Positions 50,611-58,112 of a DNA stretch of 64,000 nt are shown in pieces. The stretch lies in contig NZ_RBAN01000003.1 in assembly GCF_003626655.1 (NCBI RefSeq), positions 124,001 through 188,000 on the forward strand, given 5' to 3'. Each line of letters opens with the position of its first letter. Position 1 is the first letter of the stretch. Source of the DNA: Micromonospora costi (GTDB taxonomy: Bacteria; Actinomycetota; Actinomycetes; Mycobacteriales; Micromonosporaceae). A model generated the notes under the pieces. It searched no databases, was not told where the DNA came from, and saw only the letters and a program-made list of their open reading frames with translations. The translations under genes were made by a program, and so were the position numbers.

Positions 50611-51452
50611 CCACCACCACGAAGCCGGCGGCCCCGGTCGCCACCACCCCGGCCCGGCGGGTGGGCCCGGTCGCGCTCGGGCTGCGCCAGGGCCGGCTGG
50701 AGATCACCCAGTTCCTGCGCAGCCGGGAGTCCGTCGTGTTCACGATGGGCTTCCCGGTCATCATGATCCTGATCTTCGCGGCGATCTTCAACGACGAGAT
50801 CGCTCCCGGAGTCAGCTACACCCAGTACTTCATCACCGGGATGATCGCCACCGGTCTCATGACGGTCAGCTTCCAGAACCTGGGCATCTGGATCCCCATC
50901 GAGCGCGACCGCGGGGTGCTGAAGCGCTACCGGGGCACGCCCATGCCGAAGTGGGTGTACTTCGCCGGCAAGGTCCTCATGGTGGTGGCGATCGGCGTGG
51001 CCGAGACCCTGCTGCTGCTCGCCGTCTCGGTCGCCTTCTTCGACCTCGACCTGCCGGCCACCGCGGGACGGTGGCTCACCTTCGGCTGGGTGTCGGTGCT
51101 CGGGGTGACCGCCTGCACGCTCTGCGGCATCGCCATCTCGTCGCTGGCCCGCACCGCGCGCAGCGGCTCGGCCGTGGTGACGCCGGTGGCGCTCGTGCTC
51201 CAGTTCATCTCCGGCGTGTTCTTCGTCTTCACCGAGCTTCCGAGCTGGATGCAGCAGGTGGCGGCGCTCTTCCCGCTGAAGTGGATGTGCCAGGGGCTCC
51301 GGTCGGTCTTCCTGCCGGACAGCTTCGGTGGCCAGGAGCCCGCCGGCTCGTTCGAGCTGGGCCGGGTCGCGCTGGTCCTCGCCGCCTGGTGCGTGATCGG
51401 ATTGGTGCTCTGCCTCACCACCTTCCGCTGGACCACCCGGCGCGACGGCTGA
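50607..51452 (+). CDS. ABC-2 type transporter permease
   Basis: A 281-residue integral membrane protein with six helices, including SVVFTMGFPVIMILIFAAIF, YTQYFITGMIATGLMTVSF and VVTPVALVLQFISGVFFVF. KRYRGTPMPKWVYFAGK is the coupling-helix motif of ABC-2 permeases. It pairs with the upstream ATPase in a DrrAB-like exporter, probably two ATPases with two permeases. It ends 66 bp from the convergent regulator gene; this gap contains two short direct repeats of CGCCACGCGCC. Confidence 0.9.
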   Translation: MTTTTKPAAPVATTPARRVGPVALGLRQGRLEITQFLRSRESVVFTMGFPVIMILIFAAIFNDEIAPGVSYTQYFITGMIATGLMTVSFQNLGIWIPIERDRGVLKRYRGTPMPKWVYFAGKVLMVVAIGVAETLLLLAVSVAFFDLDLPATAGRWLTFGWVSVLGVTACTLCGIAISSLARTARSGSAVVTPVALVLQFISGVFFVFTELPSWMQQVAALFPLKWMCQGLRSVFLPDSFGGQEPAGSFELGRVALVLAAWCVIGLVLCLTTFRWTTRRDG

Positions 51453-51518
51453 CCGGCGCCACGCGCCAGGGCCGCTGACCGCCGCCACGCGCCGGCGCGA
51501 CGGCCCCGCGGGCCCCGC

Positions 51519-52472
51519 TCACCCGCCGGCCACGAGCGAGTCGCCGAGCGGCGTACGCCAGTAGAGCACCTCGCGGCCGGACCGCCGCCTGTTCACCGCG
51601 CCGCCGTCGAGCAGCACCCGCAGGTGGTCGCTCACCGTGCCGAGGGACAGCCCGGTCAGCGCCACGAGCTGCGAGGTGCTCAGCGGCGCGTCCAGCCGGG
51701 CCAGGATGTCGGCGCGGTTCGCCCCGATCAGCCGGGCGAGACCGTCGGGCGCCGGTGAGGTGGGGTCGACCAGGATCCCGCGCGCCGGATAGACCATCCC
51801 GAAGCGGGTCGGCACGTCCCAGAGCACCCAGCCCCGTCGGCAGTGCGCCGGCACGAACACCAACTGCTCGGCCTCGTGCAGCGACAGGGACGGTTCCGGG
51901 TAGTCGTTGACCTGCAGGCGACCGTCGCCCAGCCACCGCACGTTGCGGTTGATGTCGGCCAACGCCCCGGCCCAGCCGTGGGTGCTGAGAGCGGCGGTGC
52001 GGGCCACGATGTCCGCCCGCAGCCGGCGTTCCCGCTCCGGCCACTCCGGCTCCACGGTGCGCGTCCAGACCCACCGGAGGAGGTCCACCACCTGCCCGGT
52101 GAGGCCGTCCTCCAGCAGTTCGGCGGCGAGCGGCTCCGGGCGGGTGGCGCGCAGGTCGGCCCGGATCCGCTCGTCGGACAGCCCCTCGACGGTCGCCAGC
52201 TCCGCCGCGAACGTCGGGTCCGGCGAGGTGGGCGCGATGGTGAGGAAGTCCGCGATCCACCGGAAGTTGAACGACGCCGACACCAGCGCCCGGGCCGCCG
52301 GCCGGGCGGCCAGCATCTCCCGGAACGCGTCGACGTGGGGTCGCCGCCAGGCCTGCTCCCACGGGACGTGCGCGTGGCGCAGCGCCTTCAGCGCCGCGAC
52401 CGTCTCGGCCATCGGCGAGACCGTGAACCGGCTCCGCGCGACCAGGTCGGACGGCACCTGCCAGACGCCCAC
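51519..52472 (-). CDS. ArsR-type winged-helix regulator with DUF5937-like N-terminal domain
   Basis: A 317-residue transcription factor. The N-terminal two thirds (SRFTVSPMAETVAALKALRHAH to RRGWVLWDVP) is of the DUF5937 type, and the last 75 residues form an ArsR-like winged helix (ILARLDAPLSTSQLVALTGLSLGTVSDHLRVLLDGGAV). No metal-binding ELCVC-type motif is present. GTG 52472 has GGAGG six bases upstream. It is divergent from the MFS gene with 57 bp between starts, so it very likely controls that exporter and itself. Confidence 0.85.
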   Translation of the reverse strand: MGVWQVPSDLVARSRFTVSPMAETVAALKALRHAHVPWEQAWRRPHVDAFREMLAARPAARALVSASFNFRWIADFLTIAPTSPDPTFAAELATVEGLSDERIRADLRATRPEPLAAELLEDGLTGQVVDLLRWVWTRTVEPEWPERERRLRADIVARTAALSTHGWAGALADINRNVRWLGDGRLQVNDYPEPSLSLHEAEQLVFVPAHCRRGWVLWDVPTRFGMVYPARGILVDPTSPAPDGLARLIGANRADILARLDAPLSTSQLVALTGLSLGTVSDHLRVLLDGGAVNRRRSGREVLYWRTPLGDSLVAGG

Positions 52473-52529
52473 CTTTCGCCTCCAGACGTAACTCTGGGGA
52501 TCGGCCCGGCACCACCGGACGATCCTTCC

Positions 52530-53768
52530 GTGAGAACGTACGCAGACTTGTTCGCGGTCCGGGAGTTCCGCAACCTGTTCCTCGCGAACTGCGCCGGAAT
52601 CGCGGCGCACACGACGTCGGCGCTGGCCCTCGGCGCGTTGACGTACGCGTCGACCGGCTCGGCCCTGCTCACCGCCCTGAGCATGTTCGGCGCGCCGCTG
52701 GCCGGCGTCCTCGGCAGCCTCACGTTGCTCTCCGCCGCGGACAGCGTGCCACCCCGCCGGGCGCTGACCTTCGCCGCCCTGCTGGTCACCGCGGGGGCGG
52801 CGCTACAGGCCGTCCCCGGGCTGCCCCTGTGGGCCCGCTTCGCGGTCATCTTCGGGAGCGCGTACGTCGGCTCGATCACCGCCGGCGCCCGGTGGGCGCT
52901 GCTCACCGACATCGTGCCGGTCGACGCCTACGTGCTGGCCCGGGCCACGATGAACACCAGCGTCGGCGTCATGCAGATCGCCGGGTTCGGGCTGGCCGGC
53001 GTCCTGCTCGTCTGGCTGAGCCCGTACCAGGTGTTCCTGCTCGCCCTGGCCCTGCGCGCGGTGGCCGCGGCGGTGGGATGGTTCGGGCTCTCCGAGCATC
53101 CGGCCCGGGCCGCCGAACGGGTGACGGTGGCCCGCACCCTCCGCGTCAACCGGGAACTCTGGGCCGACCCCGGTCGCCGGTCGCTCCTGCTCAACCTCTG
53201 GGTTCCCGGCGGTCTGATCGTCGGCTGCGAGGCGCTCTTCGTCCCGTACGCGGGTGATCGCGCCGGCTTCCTGCTCGCCGCCGCCGCCCTCGGCATGCTC
53301 GCCGGGGACGTGGTGGTGGGGCGGTTCCTGACCGCCGCCCGCCGGGAGCGGTTGATCCGTCCGCTGCGGCTGCTGCTCGCCGTCCCGTACCTGGCCTTCG
53401 TGCTCTCGCCTCCGCTGCCGCTGGCCATGGCCATCGCACTGATCGCCTCCGTCGGCTACGCGGCCGCGCTGCCCCTGCAGGAGCGGCTGATCACCCACTC
53501 GCCGCCCGAGGCCCGCGGTCAGGTGCTCGGCCTGCACGGCAACGGCATGCTGGCCGGGCAGGCGGTGTGCGCGGCCCTCGCGGGCACGGTCGCGGACCTC
53601 CTCTCGCCGTACCGTGCCGTCGCGCTGCTGGCCGCGGCGTCGCTGGCCGCCACCGTCGCGCTCACCTCCGGCCTGCGGCGGACGGCGCCCGGAGCCGCAC
53701 CACCACCTCGCGACGGCCGCGACACCGGCGAACGGACCACCCCCGGCCGGGCCACCACGGCCCCCTGA
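52530..53768 (+). CDS. MFS transporter
   Basis: A 412-residue major-facilitator protein with about 12 helices, such as FLANCAGIAAHTTSALALGAL, LLVTAGAALQAVPGL, FGLAGVLLVWLSPYQVFLLA and LLLAVPYLAFVLSPPL, with a Gly/Pro/Arg-rich hydrophilic tail of about 30 residues. The layout is that of drug-exporter-like MFS proteins; the substrate is unknown. The frame is open far upstream, but GTG 52530 gives VRTYADLFAVREFRNLFLAN, the usual MFS N-terminus. No ribosome site precedes it. It is paired with the divergent regulator. Confidence 0.87.
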   Translation: MRTYADLFAVREFRNLFLANCAGIAAHTTSALALGALTYASTGSALLTALSMFGAPLAGVLGSLTLLSAADSVPPRRALTFAALLVTAGAALQAVPGLPLWARFAVIFGSAYVGSITAGARWALLTDIVPVDAYVLARATMNTSVGVMQIAGFGLAGVLLVWLSPYQVFLLALALRAVAAAVGWFGLSEHPARAAERVTVARTLRVNRELWADPGRRSLLLNLWVPGGLIVGCEALFVPYAGDRAGFLLAAAALGMLAGDVVVGRFLTAARRERLIRPLRLLLAVPYLAFVLSPPLPLAMAIALIASVGYAAALPLQERLITHSPPEARGQVLGLHGNGMLAGQAVCAALAGTVADLLSPYRAVALLAAASLAATVALTSGLRRTAPGAAPPPRDGRDTGERTTPGRATTAP

Positions 53769-53775
53769 GAACGGC

Positions 53776-53817
53776 GGAGGCGCCGGCGGCCACCCGCTCG
53801 GGGCCACCGGCGCCTCC
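53776..53817. terminator. Bidirectional hairpin between convergent genes
   Basis: Arms of 16 bases (53776-53791 with 53802-53817) pair at 15 of 16 positions, 8 bp past the MFS stop and 16 bp from the stop of the convergent dehydrogenase gene. Confidence 0.8.
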
Positions 53818-53832
53818 CACCGGCCGTCCGGC

Positions 53833-54681
53833 TCAGTACGTGTAGAAGCCCTTGCCGGTCTTGCGGCCCAGGTCGCCGGCGGTGACCATCCGCTGGAGCA
53901 GCTCCGGCGGGAAGAACTTCTCGTCCGCGGTGTCGGTGTAGATGTTCTTCGCGGCGTGGAGCAGCACGTCGACCCCGGTCAGGTCGGTGGTGGCGAGCGG
54001 GCCCATGGCGTGGCCGAAGCCGAGCTTGCACGCCGTGTCCAGGTCCTCGGCGGAGATCACCCCCGACTCGACGAGCTTGACCGCCTCGACCACGAGGGCG
54101 GCGATCAGCCGGGTGGTGACGAAGCCCGCGATGTCCCGGTTGACGACGACCACCGTCTTGCCGATCTCCTCGGCGAACGCCCGTACGGTGGCCAGCGTCG
54201 CGTCGCTGGTCTTGTAGCCGCGGACCAGCTCGCAGAGCTTCATCATGGGCACCGGCGAGAAGAAGTGCGTGCCGACCACCGACTCGGGACGCTCGGTCAC
54301 CGCGGCGATCTGCGTGACCGGGATGGCCGAGGTGTTGGTGGCGAGGACGGCGTCGGCCTTGCAGATCTTGTCGAGCGCCCGGAACACCTCGTGCTTGATC
54401 TCCAGGCGCTCGAAGACCGCCTCGACCACGATGTCCGCGTCGGCGGCGGCCTCCAGGTCGGTGGTCGGGGTGATCCGGCCGAGCGTCGCCTCGACCTCGG
54501 ACGCCTCGATCTTCCCCTTCTCGGCGAACTTCTCCAGCGACCGCCGGATGCCGTCGACGCCCCGCGCGGTGGCCGCGTCGTCCAGGTCCCGCAGCGTCAC
54601 CTGCCAGCCCGCCTGCGCCGCCACCTGGGCGATCCCGGAGCCCATCAGCCCGGCCCCGACGACCGCGAGTCGACCCGCCAT
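53833..54681 (-). CDS. 3-hydroxybutyryl-CoA dehydrogenase
   Basis: A 282-residue single-unit dehydrogenase (Hbd/PaaH type) interconverting acetoacetyl-CoA and 3-hydroxybutyryl-CoA. The cofactor motif is GAGLMGSGI (residues 9-17), substrate motif ATNTSAIPVT, catalytic segment GTHFFSPVPMMKLCELV and C-terminal GRKTGKGFYTY. It is a second, unfused copy of the activity of the 39325 gene and with the thiolase would feed Ccr after dehydration; no crotonase was found in the window. The ATG 54681 follows GAGGGAGAG. It is separated from murA by a hairpin, so it has its own promoter. Confidence 0.92.
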   Translation of the reverse strand: MAGRLAVVGAGLMGSGIAQVAAQAGWQVTLRDLDDAATARGVDGIRRSLEKFAEKGKIEASEVEATLGRITPTTDLEAAADADIVVEAVFERLEIKHEVFRALDKICKADAVLATNTSAIPVTQIAAVTERPESVVGTHFFSPVPMMKLCELVRGYKTSDATLATVRAFAEEIGKTVVVVNRDIAGFVTTRLIAALVVEAVKLVESGVISAEDLDTACKLGFGHAMGPLATTDLTGVDVLLHAAKNIYTDTADEKFFPPELLQRMVTAGDLGRKTGKGFYTY

Positions 54682-54725
54682 CTGCTCTCTCCCTCGCCTG
54701 AATGAGTGTCTGCCAGCACCCGAAA

Positions 54726-54771
54726 GGTCTGTCCGACAAGACTCGCTCGGGCGAGTCCTGTCGAACAGACC
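54726..54771 (-). terminator. Hairpin after murA
   Basis: Arms of 20 bases (54726-54745 with 54752-54771) pair at 18 of 20 positions with a 6-base loop, 41 bp past the murA stop. Confidence 0.75.
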
Positions 54772-54811
54772 CTAGTAGGCGGGACTGAACGATGGCTAAG
54801 CCGGATCGGGG

Positions 54812-56248
54812 TCAGATGGTGAGGTCGGGTTCCTCCGGTGCGGTTCCGCGCTCCACCTCGACGCCCAGCGCCCGCAGGTCGGCCACGAAGTCCGGGTAGC
54901 CACGGTCCACGTGGTGCACGTGGGAGACCTCGGTGACCCCGTCCGCGCAGAGCCCCGCGATGATCAGACCGGCGCCGGCCCGGATGTCGGTGGCCCGCAC
55001 CGGGGCGCCGGACAGGCGGTCACGGCCGCAGACCAGGGCGTGGTGCCCGTCGGTCTTGATGTCCGCGCCGAGCCGCATCATCTCGTTGGCGAACATGAAC
55101 CGGCCATCGAAGATGTTCTCGGTGATCAGGGAGGCGCCGTCGCTCACCGCGGCGAGCCCGATCGCCATGGGCAGCAGGTCGGTGGCGAAGCCGGGAAAGG
55201 GCAGGGTCACCACGTCGACCGCGGCGGGCCGGTCGGGCATCCGGATCCGGAACGCGTCCGCCCGGGTCTCCACGAGCCCGCCGGCGGCCACCAGCTTGTC
55301 CAGCGCGACCTCGAGGAAGGCCGGGTCGGCGCCCGTCACCGTCACGTCGCCGCGGGTCATGGCGGCGCCGAACGCCCAGGTGCCGGCGACGATCCGGTCC
55401 CCCACCGTGGCGTGCCGCACCGGCCGGAGCTCCGGCACCCCCTCGATGTGCAGGGTGGACGTGCCGGCGCCGGAGATCTGCGCGCCCATCTGCCGCAGCA
55501 TCGTGCAGATGTCGACGATCTCGGGCTCCCGGGCCGCATTGTCGATGACCGTGGCGCCACGGGCCAGCACCGCCGCCATCACCAGGTTCTCGGTGGCCCC
55601 CACGCTCGGGAAGTCGAGCGTGATCTCGGCGCCGTGCAGCCCCTGCGGCGCGGATGCGATCACGAATCCGTGCTCGCCGGAGATCTCCGCGCCCATCCGG
55701 GTGAGCCCCGAGATGTGCATGTCCAGACCGCGCGAGCCGATGGCGTCGCCGCCGGGGTGGGCCACCCGGACGTAGCCCAGCCGCGCCAGCAGCGGCCCGA
55801 GCACGCAGATGGACGCGCGCAGCCGGCGGACGAGGTCGTAGTCGGCGTCGGTGCCGGGCCGCGCGGGCACGTCGATGCTCACCGACCGGGAGCGGGCCAC
55901 CCCGCCCCGGGCCACCATCGGGTCCACCGGGTCGTCCGCGTCGAACCGGACGTCACAGCCGAGCCGGCGCAGCACCTCCCCCATGATGGCGATGTCCGTG
56001 ATCCGCGGAACGTTGGTGATCACGCTCCGGCCGGGGGCGAGCAGCGCGGCGGCCATCAGTTTCAGCGCGGAGTTTTTCGCGCCCACCACGTGCACGGTGC
56101 CGGCCAGCCGGGCGCCACCGCGGACGCGGATGACGTCGACGTCGTTGACCGCCGTGTCCCCGGCGTCGCCGGGGCCGACCGTGGCCGGCCACCCGGCGTC
56201 CGGCCGCACCGGGATCGTCAGGTCCGGTATCCGTAGGCTGTGCGTCAT
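54812..56248 (-). CDS. murA: UDP-N-acetylglucosamine 1-carboxyvinyltransferase (Asp active-site form)
   Basis: A 478-residue enzyme of the first committed step of peptidoglycan synthesis, transferring enolpyruvate from PEP to UDP-GlcNAc in the cytoplasm. Two EPSP-synthase-like halves are seen: GAKNSALKLMAAALL at about 57-71, RRLRASICVLGPLLAR, then FPSVGATENLVMAAVLA and FDGRFMFANEMMRLGAD. The usual catalytic Cys in PGGCAIG is Asp168 (HPGGDAIGSR), as in mycobacteria, which predicts insensitivity to fosfomycin. About 35 extra residues precede the core. ATG 56248 has GAGGTGG upstream, inside the divergent gene; GTG 56209 is an alternative start. Confidence 0.93.
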   Translation of the reverse strand: MTHSLRIPDLTIPVRPDAGWPATVGPGDAGDTAVNDVDVIRVRGGARLAGTVHVVGAKNSALKLMAAALLAPGRSVITNVPRITDIAIMGEVLRRLGCDVRFDADDPVDPMVARGGVARSRSVSIDVPARPGTDADYDLVRRLRASICVLGPLLARLGYVRVAHPGGDAIGSRGLDMHISGLTRMGAEISGEHGFVIASAPQGLHGAEITLDFPSVGATENLVMAAVLARGATVIDNAAREPEIVDICTMLRQMGAQISGAGTSTLHIEGVPELRPVRHATVGDRIVAGTWAFGAAMTRGDVTVTGADPAFLEVALDKLVAAGGLVETRADAFRIRMPDRPAAVDVVTLPFPGFATDLLPMAIGLAAVSDGASLITENIFDGRFMFANEMMRLGADIKTDGHHALVCGRDRLSGAPVRATDIRAGAGLIIAGLCADGVTEVSHVHHVDRGYPDFVADLRALGVEVERGTAPEEPDLTI

Positions 56249-56819
56249 GGCCGTCCACCTCACGCGCATCTACACCAGGGCCGGCGACGCCGGCACGACC
56301 AGGCTGAACAACAACGAGCAGGTGCCGAAGAACGATCCGCGGATCGTCGCGTACGCCGACGTGGACGAGTGCAACGCCGCGATCGGCGTGGCGCTCGCCC
56401 TGGGCCAGCTCGACGACGAACTGCGGGCGGTCCTCGGGTCGATCCAGAACGACCTGTTCGACGTGGGCGCCGACCTGTCCACCCCCGTCGAGCCGGAGCC
56501 GAAGTACCCGCCGCTGCGCGTCACCGAGGAGTACGTCGAGCGCCTCGAGGGCTGGTGCGACGACTTCAACGCACGCCTGAGCAAGCTCGACTCCTTCATC
56601 CTCCCCGGCGGCACCGCGGGCGCGGCGCTGCTGCACGTGGCGCGGACCGTGGCCCGGCGCGCCGAGCGTGCGGCATGGGCGCTGGTCAGCCACGACCCGG
56701 AGCGGACCAGCAGCGTCCCGGCCAAGTATCTCAACCGGCTCTCCGATTTGCTCTTTATTCTGGCAAGAACGGCAAATCCGGCCGGAGATGTGCTATGGGT
56801 CCCGGGAGGCGAGCGCTGA
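56247..56819 (+). CDS. pduO: Cob(I)alamin adenosyltransferase, PduO type
   Basis: A 190-residue ATP:cob(I)alamin adenosyltransferase that makes adenosylcobalamin, the cofactor of IcmA and Ecm encoded in this window. Family motifs are YTRAGDAGTTRL at the ATP site, YADVDECNAAIG, FILPGGT, and ARTVARRAERAAWAL followed by YLNRLSDLLFILART. Its ATG overlaps the murA ATG on the other strand by two bases (CATG), so no separate intergenic region exists; a leaderless transcript is plausible since no ribosome site precedes it. The following VOC gene overlaps its 3' end. Confidence 0.92.
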   Translation: MAVHLTRIYTRAGDAGTTRLNNNEQVPKNDPRIVAYADVDECNAAIGVALALGQLDDELRAVLGSIQNDLFDVGADLSTPVEPEPKYPPLRVTEEYVERLEGWCDDFNARLSKLDSFILPGGTAGAALLHVARTVARRAERAAWALVSHDPERTSSVPAKYLNRLSDLLFILARTANPAGDVLWVPGGER

Positions 56820-57211
56820 CCGGCGGCCTGCACCACGTCGAGGTGTGGGTCCCCGATCTGCGGGCCGCCGAACATGCTTGGGGCTGGCTGCTCGCCGAAC
56901 TGGGCTGGACGCGCTTCCAGGAGTGGCCGGCGGGCCGCTCCTGGCGGCTCGGCCCCACGTACCTCGTGCTGGAGGAGTCCCCGGCGCTGAGCGGGCGGCG
57001 GCACGACCGGCTCGCCCCCGGCCTCAACCACCTCGCCTTCCACGCCGGTCCGCCGGCGGCGGTGGACCGGCTCGTCGCGGCCGCGCCGGCGCACGGCTGG
57101 ACGCTGCTCTTCCCCGACCGGCACCCGCACGCCGGCGGCCCGGAGACCTACGCCGGCTACCTCGCCGACGGGCAGGGGTACGAGGTCGAGCTGGTCGCCG
57201 ACGTGAGGTGA
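56795..57211 (+). CDS. VOC (glyoxalase/bleomycin-resistance) superfamily protein
   Basis: A 138-residue single vicinal-oxygen-chelate domain: LHHVEVWVPDLRAAEHAWGWLL at the start, then TYLVLEESP, LNHLAFHA and YLADGQGYEVELVAD. His in LHHVEV, His in LNHLAF and Glu in YEVELV are the likely metal ligands. Family roles range from glyoxalase and dioxygenase to drug binding; none can be chosen. ATG 56795 overlaps the adenosyltransferase gene by 25 bases and has GGAG upstream, implying coupled translation. Confidence 0.78.
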   Translation: MGPGRRALTGGLHHVEVWVPDLRAAEHAWGWLLAELGWTRFQEWPAGRSWRLGPTYLVLEESPALSGRRHDRLAPGLNHLAFHAGPPAAVDRLVAAAPAHGWTLLFPDRHPHAGGPETYAGYLADGQGYEVELVADVR

Positions 57212-57272
57212 GCGCCCCGCCCCTCAGTACCCGGACGAGTGACCGGGCCCACCCGGTCGGGACGCGGTCGGG

Positions 57273-57728
57273 TCAGGCGGCCGGCCAGTCCTGGGAGGCC
57301 AGACGCGGCGAGGCCGCCCCGGGTGGGGCGGCCTCGAGCCAGGAAAGGAAACCGGTCACCGTGGAACGCGCCATTGCGATCTCCACCGGCGCGTGGTGAC
57401 TGGTACAGCGGAGAATGACCCAGTCGGCCGGCATGGAGAGCCGCTCCTGCCCCTCCGGGAGCCGCCGCCGCTCGACGGCCAGCCCCTTGCGGGAGAGCAC
57501 CCGCTTGGGACGCAGCGCGAAGCTGAACATCCGGTACCAGCGGAGTTCGTCGCCGACGAAACGGCCGAAGCCGGGCGACCAGCCGCGCCCGTCGAGCAGG
57601 GTGGAGACCCGGACGCTGAGCCGGATGATGCCACCGCTACGGGTGACGAGGGCCCGCCGCACGAAGAGGATCAGGAGCGCGCCGAGGACGACGGCGATGC
57701 CGATTCCGATCCCTTCGACGATCTCCAT
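57273..57728 (-). CDS. DUF2550 membrane protein
   Basis: A 151-residue protein of the actinobacterial DUF2550 family, regularly found right after atpC. One N-terminal transmembrane helix (GIGIAVVLGALLILFVRRAL) is followed by a soluble beta-rich domain (RGWSPGFGRFVGDELRWYRMFSFA). The fold of the rest recalls a PH-like domain, but this is only an impression. It starts 12 bp after the atpC stop and is surely co-transcribed with it. Function unknown. Confidence 0.85.
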   Translation of the reverse strand: MEIVEGIGIGIAVVLGALLILFVRRALVTRSGGIIRLSVRVSTLLDGRGWSPGFGRFVGDELRWYRMFSFALRPKRVLSRKGLAVERRRLPEGQERLSMPADWVILRCTSHHAPVEIAMARSTVTGFLSWLEAAPPGAASPRLASQDWPAA

Positions 57729-57740
57729 CGGCGGTGCGGC

Positions 57741-58025
57741 TCAGCGAGCCTGCGCGGCGGAGGCCGGGGTGGCGCTCTCGGCGAGTACGGTCACGCCCTC
57801 GGCGCTGACCGAGAGGAAGCCACCGTCCACGTCGTAGGTGACCTGCTCGCCACCTGCAAGCTTGATGCGGACCTGACCCGGCTCGGCGAGCTGGCCGAGC
57901 AGCGGCGCGTGCCCCGGCAGCACGCCGAGCTCACCCTCGGTCGTCCGGGCGACGACCATCTCGGCGTCACCGGACCAGACCTTCTCCTCGACGGCTACGA
58001 GCTCGACGTGAAGCTGCTGTGCCAC
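57741..58025 (-). CDS. atpC: ATP synthase epsilon subunit, short form
   Basis: A 94-residue epsilon subunit of F1. It contains the N-terminal beta-sandwich (VELVAVEEKVWSGDAEMVVART, GELGVLPGHAPLL, VDGGFLSVSAEGVTVLAE) that contacts gamma and the c-ring. The protein ends right after it with SATPASAAQAR, so the C-terminal two-helix domain that inhibits ATP hydrolysis in E. coli (139 residues) is absent. GTG 58025 has AAGGAG five bases upstream. Unusually, it is cut off from atpD by an LCP-family gene and hairpins, though DUF2550 follows as usual. Confidence 0.92.
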   Translation of the reverse strand: MAQQLHVELVAVEEKVWSGDAEMVVARTTEGELGVLPGHAPLLGQLAEPGQVRIKLAGGEQVTYDVDGGFLSVSAEGVTVLAESATPASAAQAR

Positions 58026-58036
58026 GCTGTCTCCTT

Positions 58037-58080
58037 GCTGCGGCGGCGGGTTGGGCAAATTCTAGTCCCGCCGCCGCAGC
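58037..58080 (-). terminator. Hairpin abutting the atpC ribosome site
   Basis: A perfect 14-bp GC stem (58037-58050 with 58067-58080) with a 16-base loop, 32 bp past the LCP stop and ending 1-2 bases before the atpC Shine-Dalgarno (58030-58035). It could terminate LCP transcription or modulate atpC expression. Confidence 0.7.
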
Positions 58081-58112
58081 GCACCCAACGCGGGTGGCGA
58101 GAGCGGCCCCGA

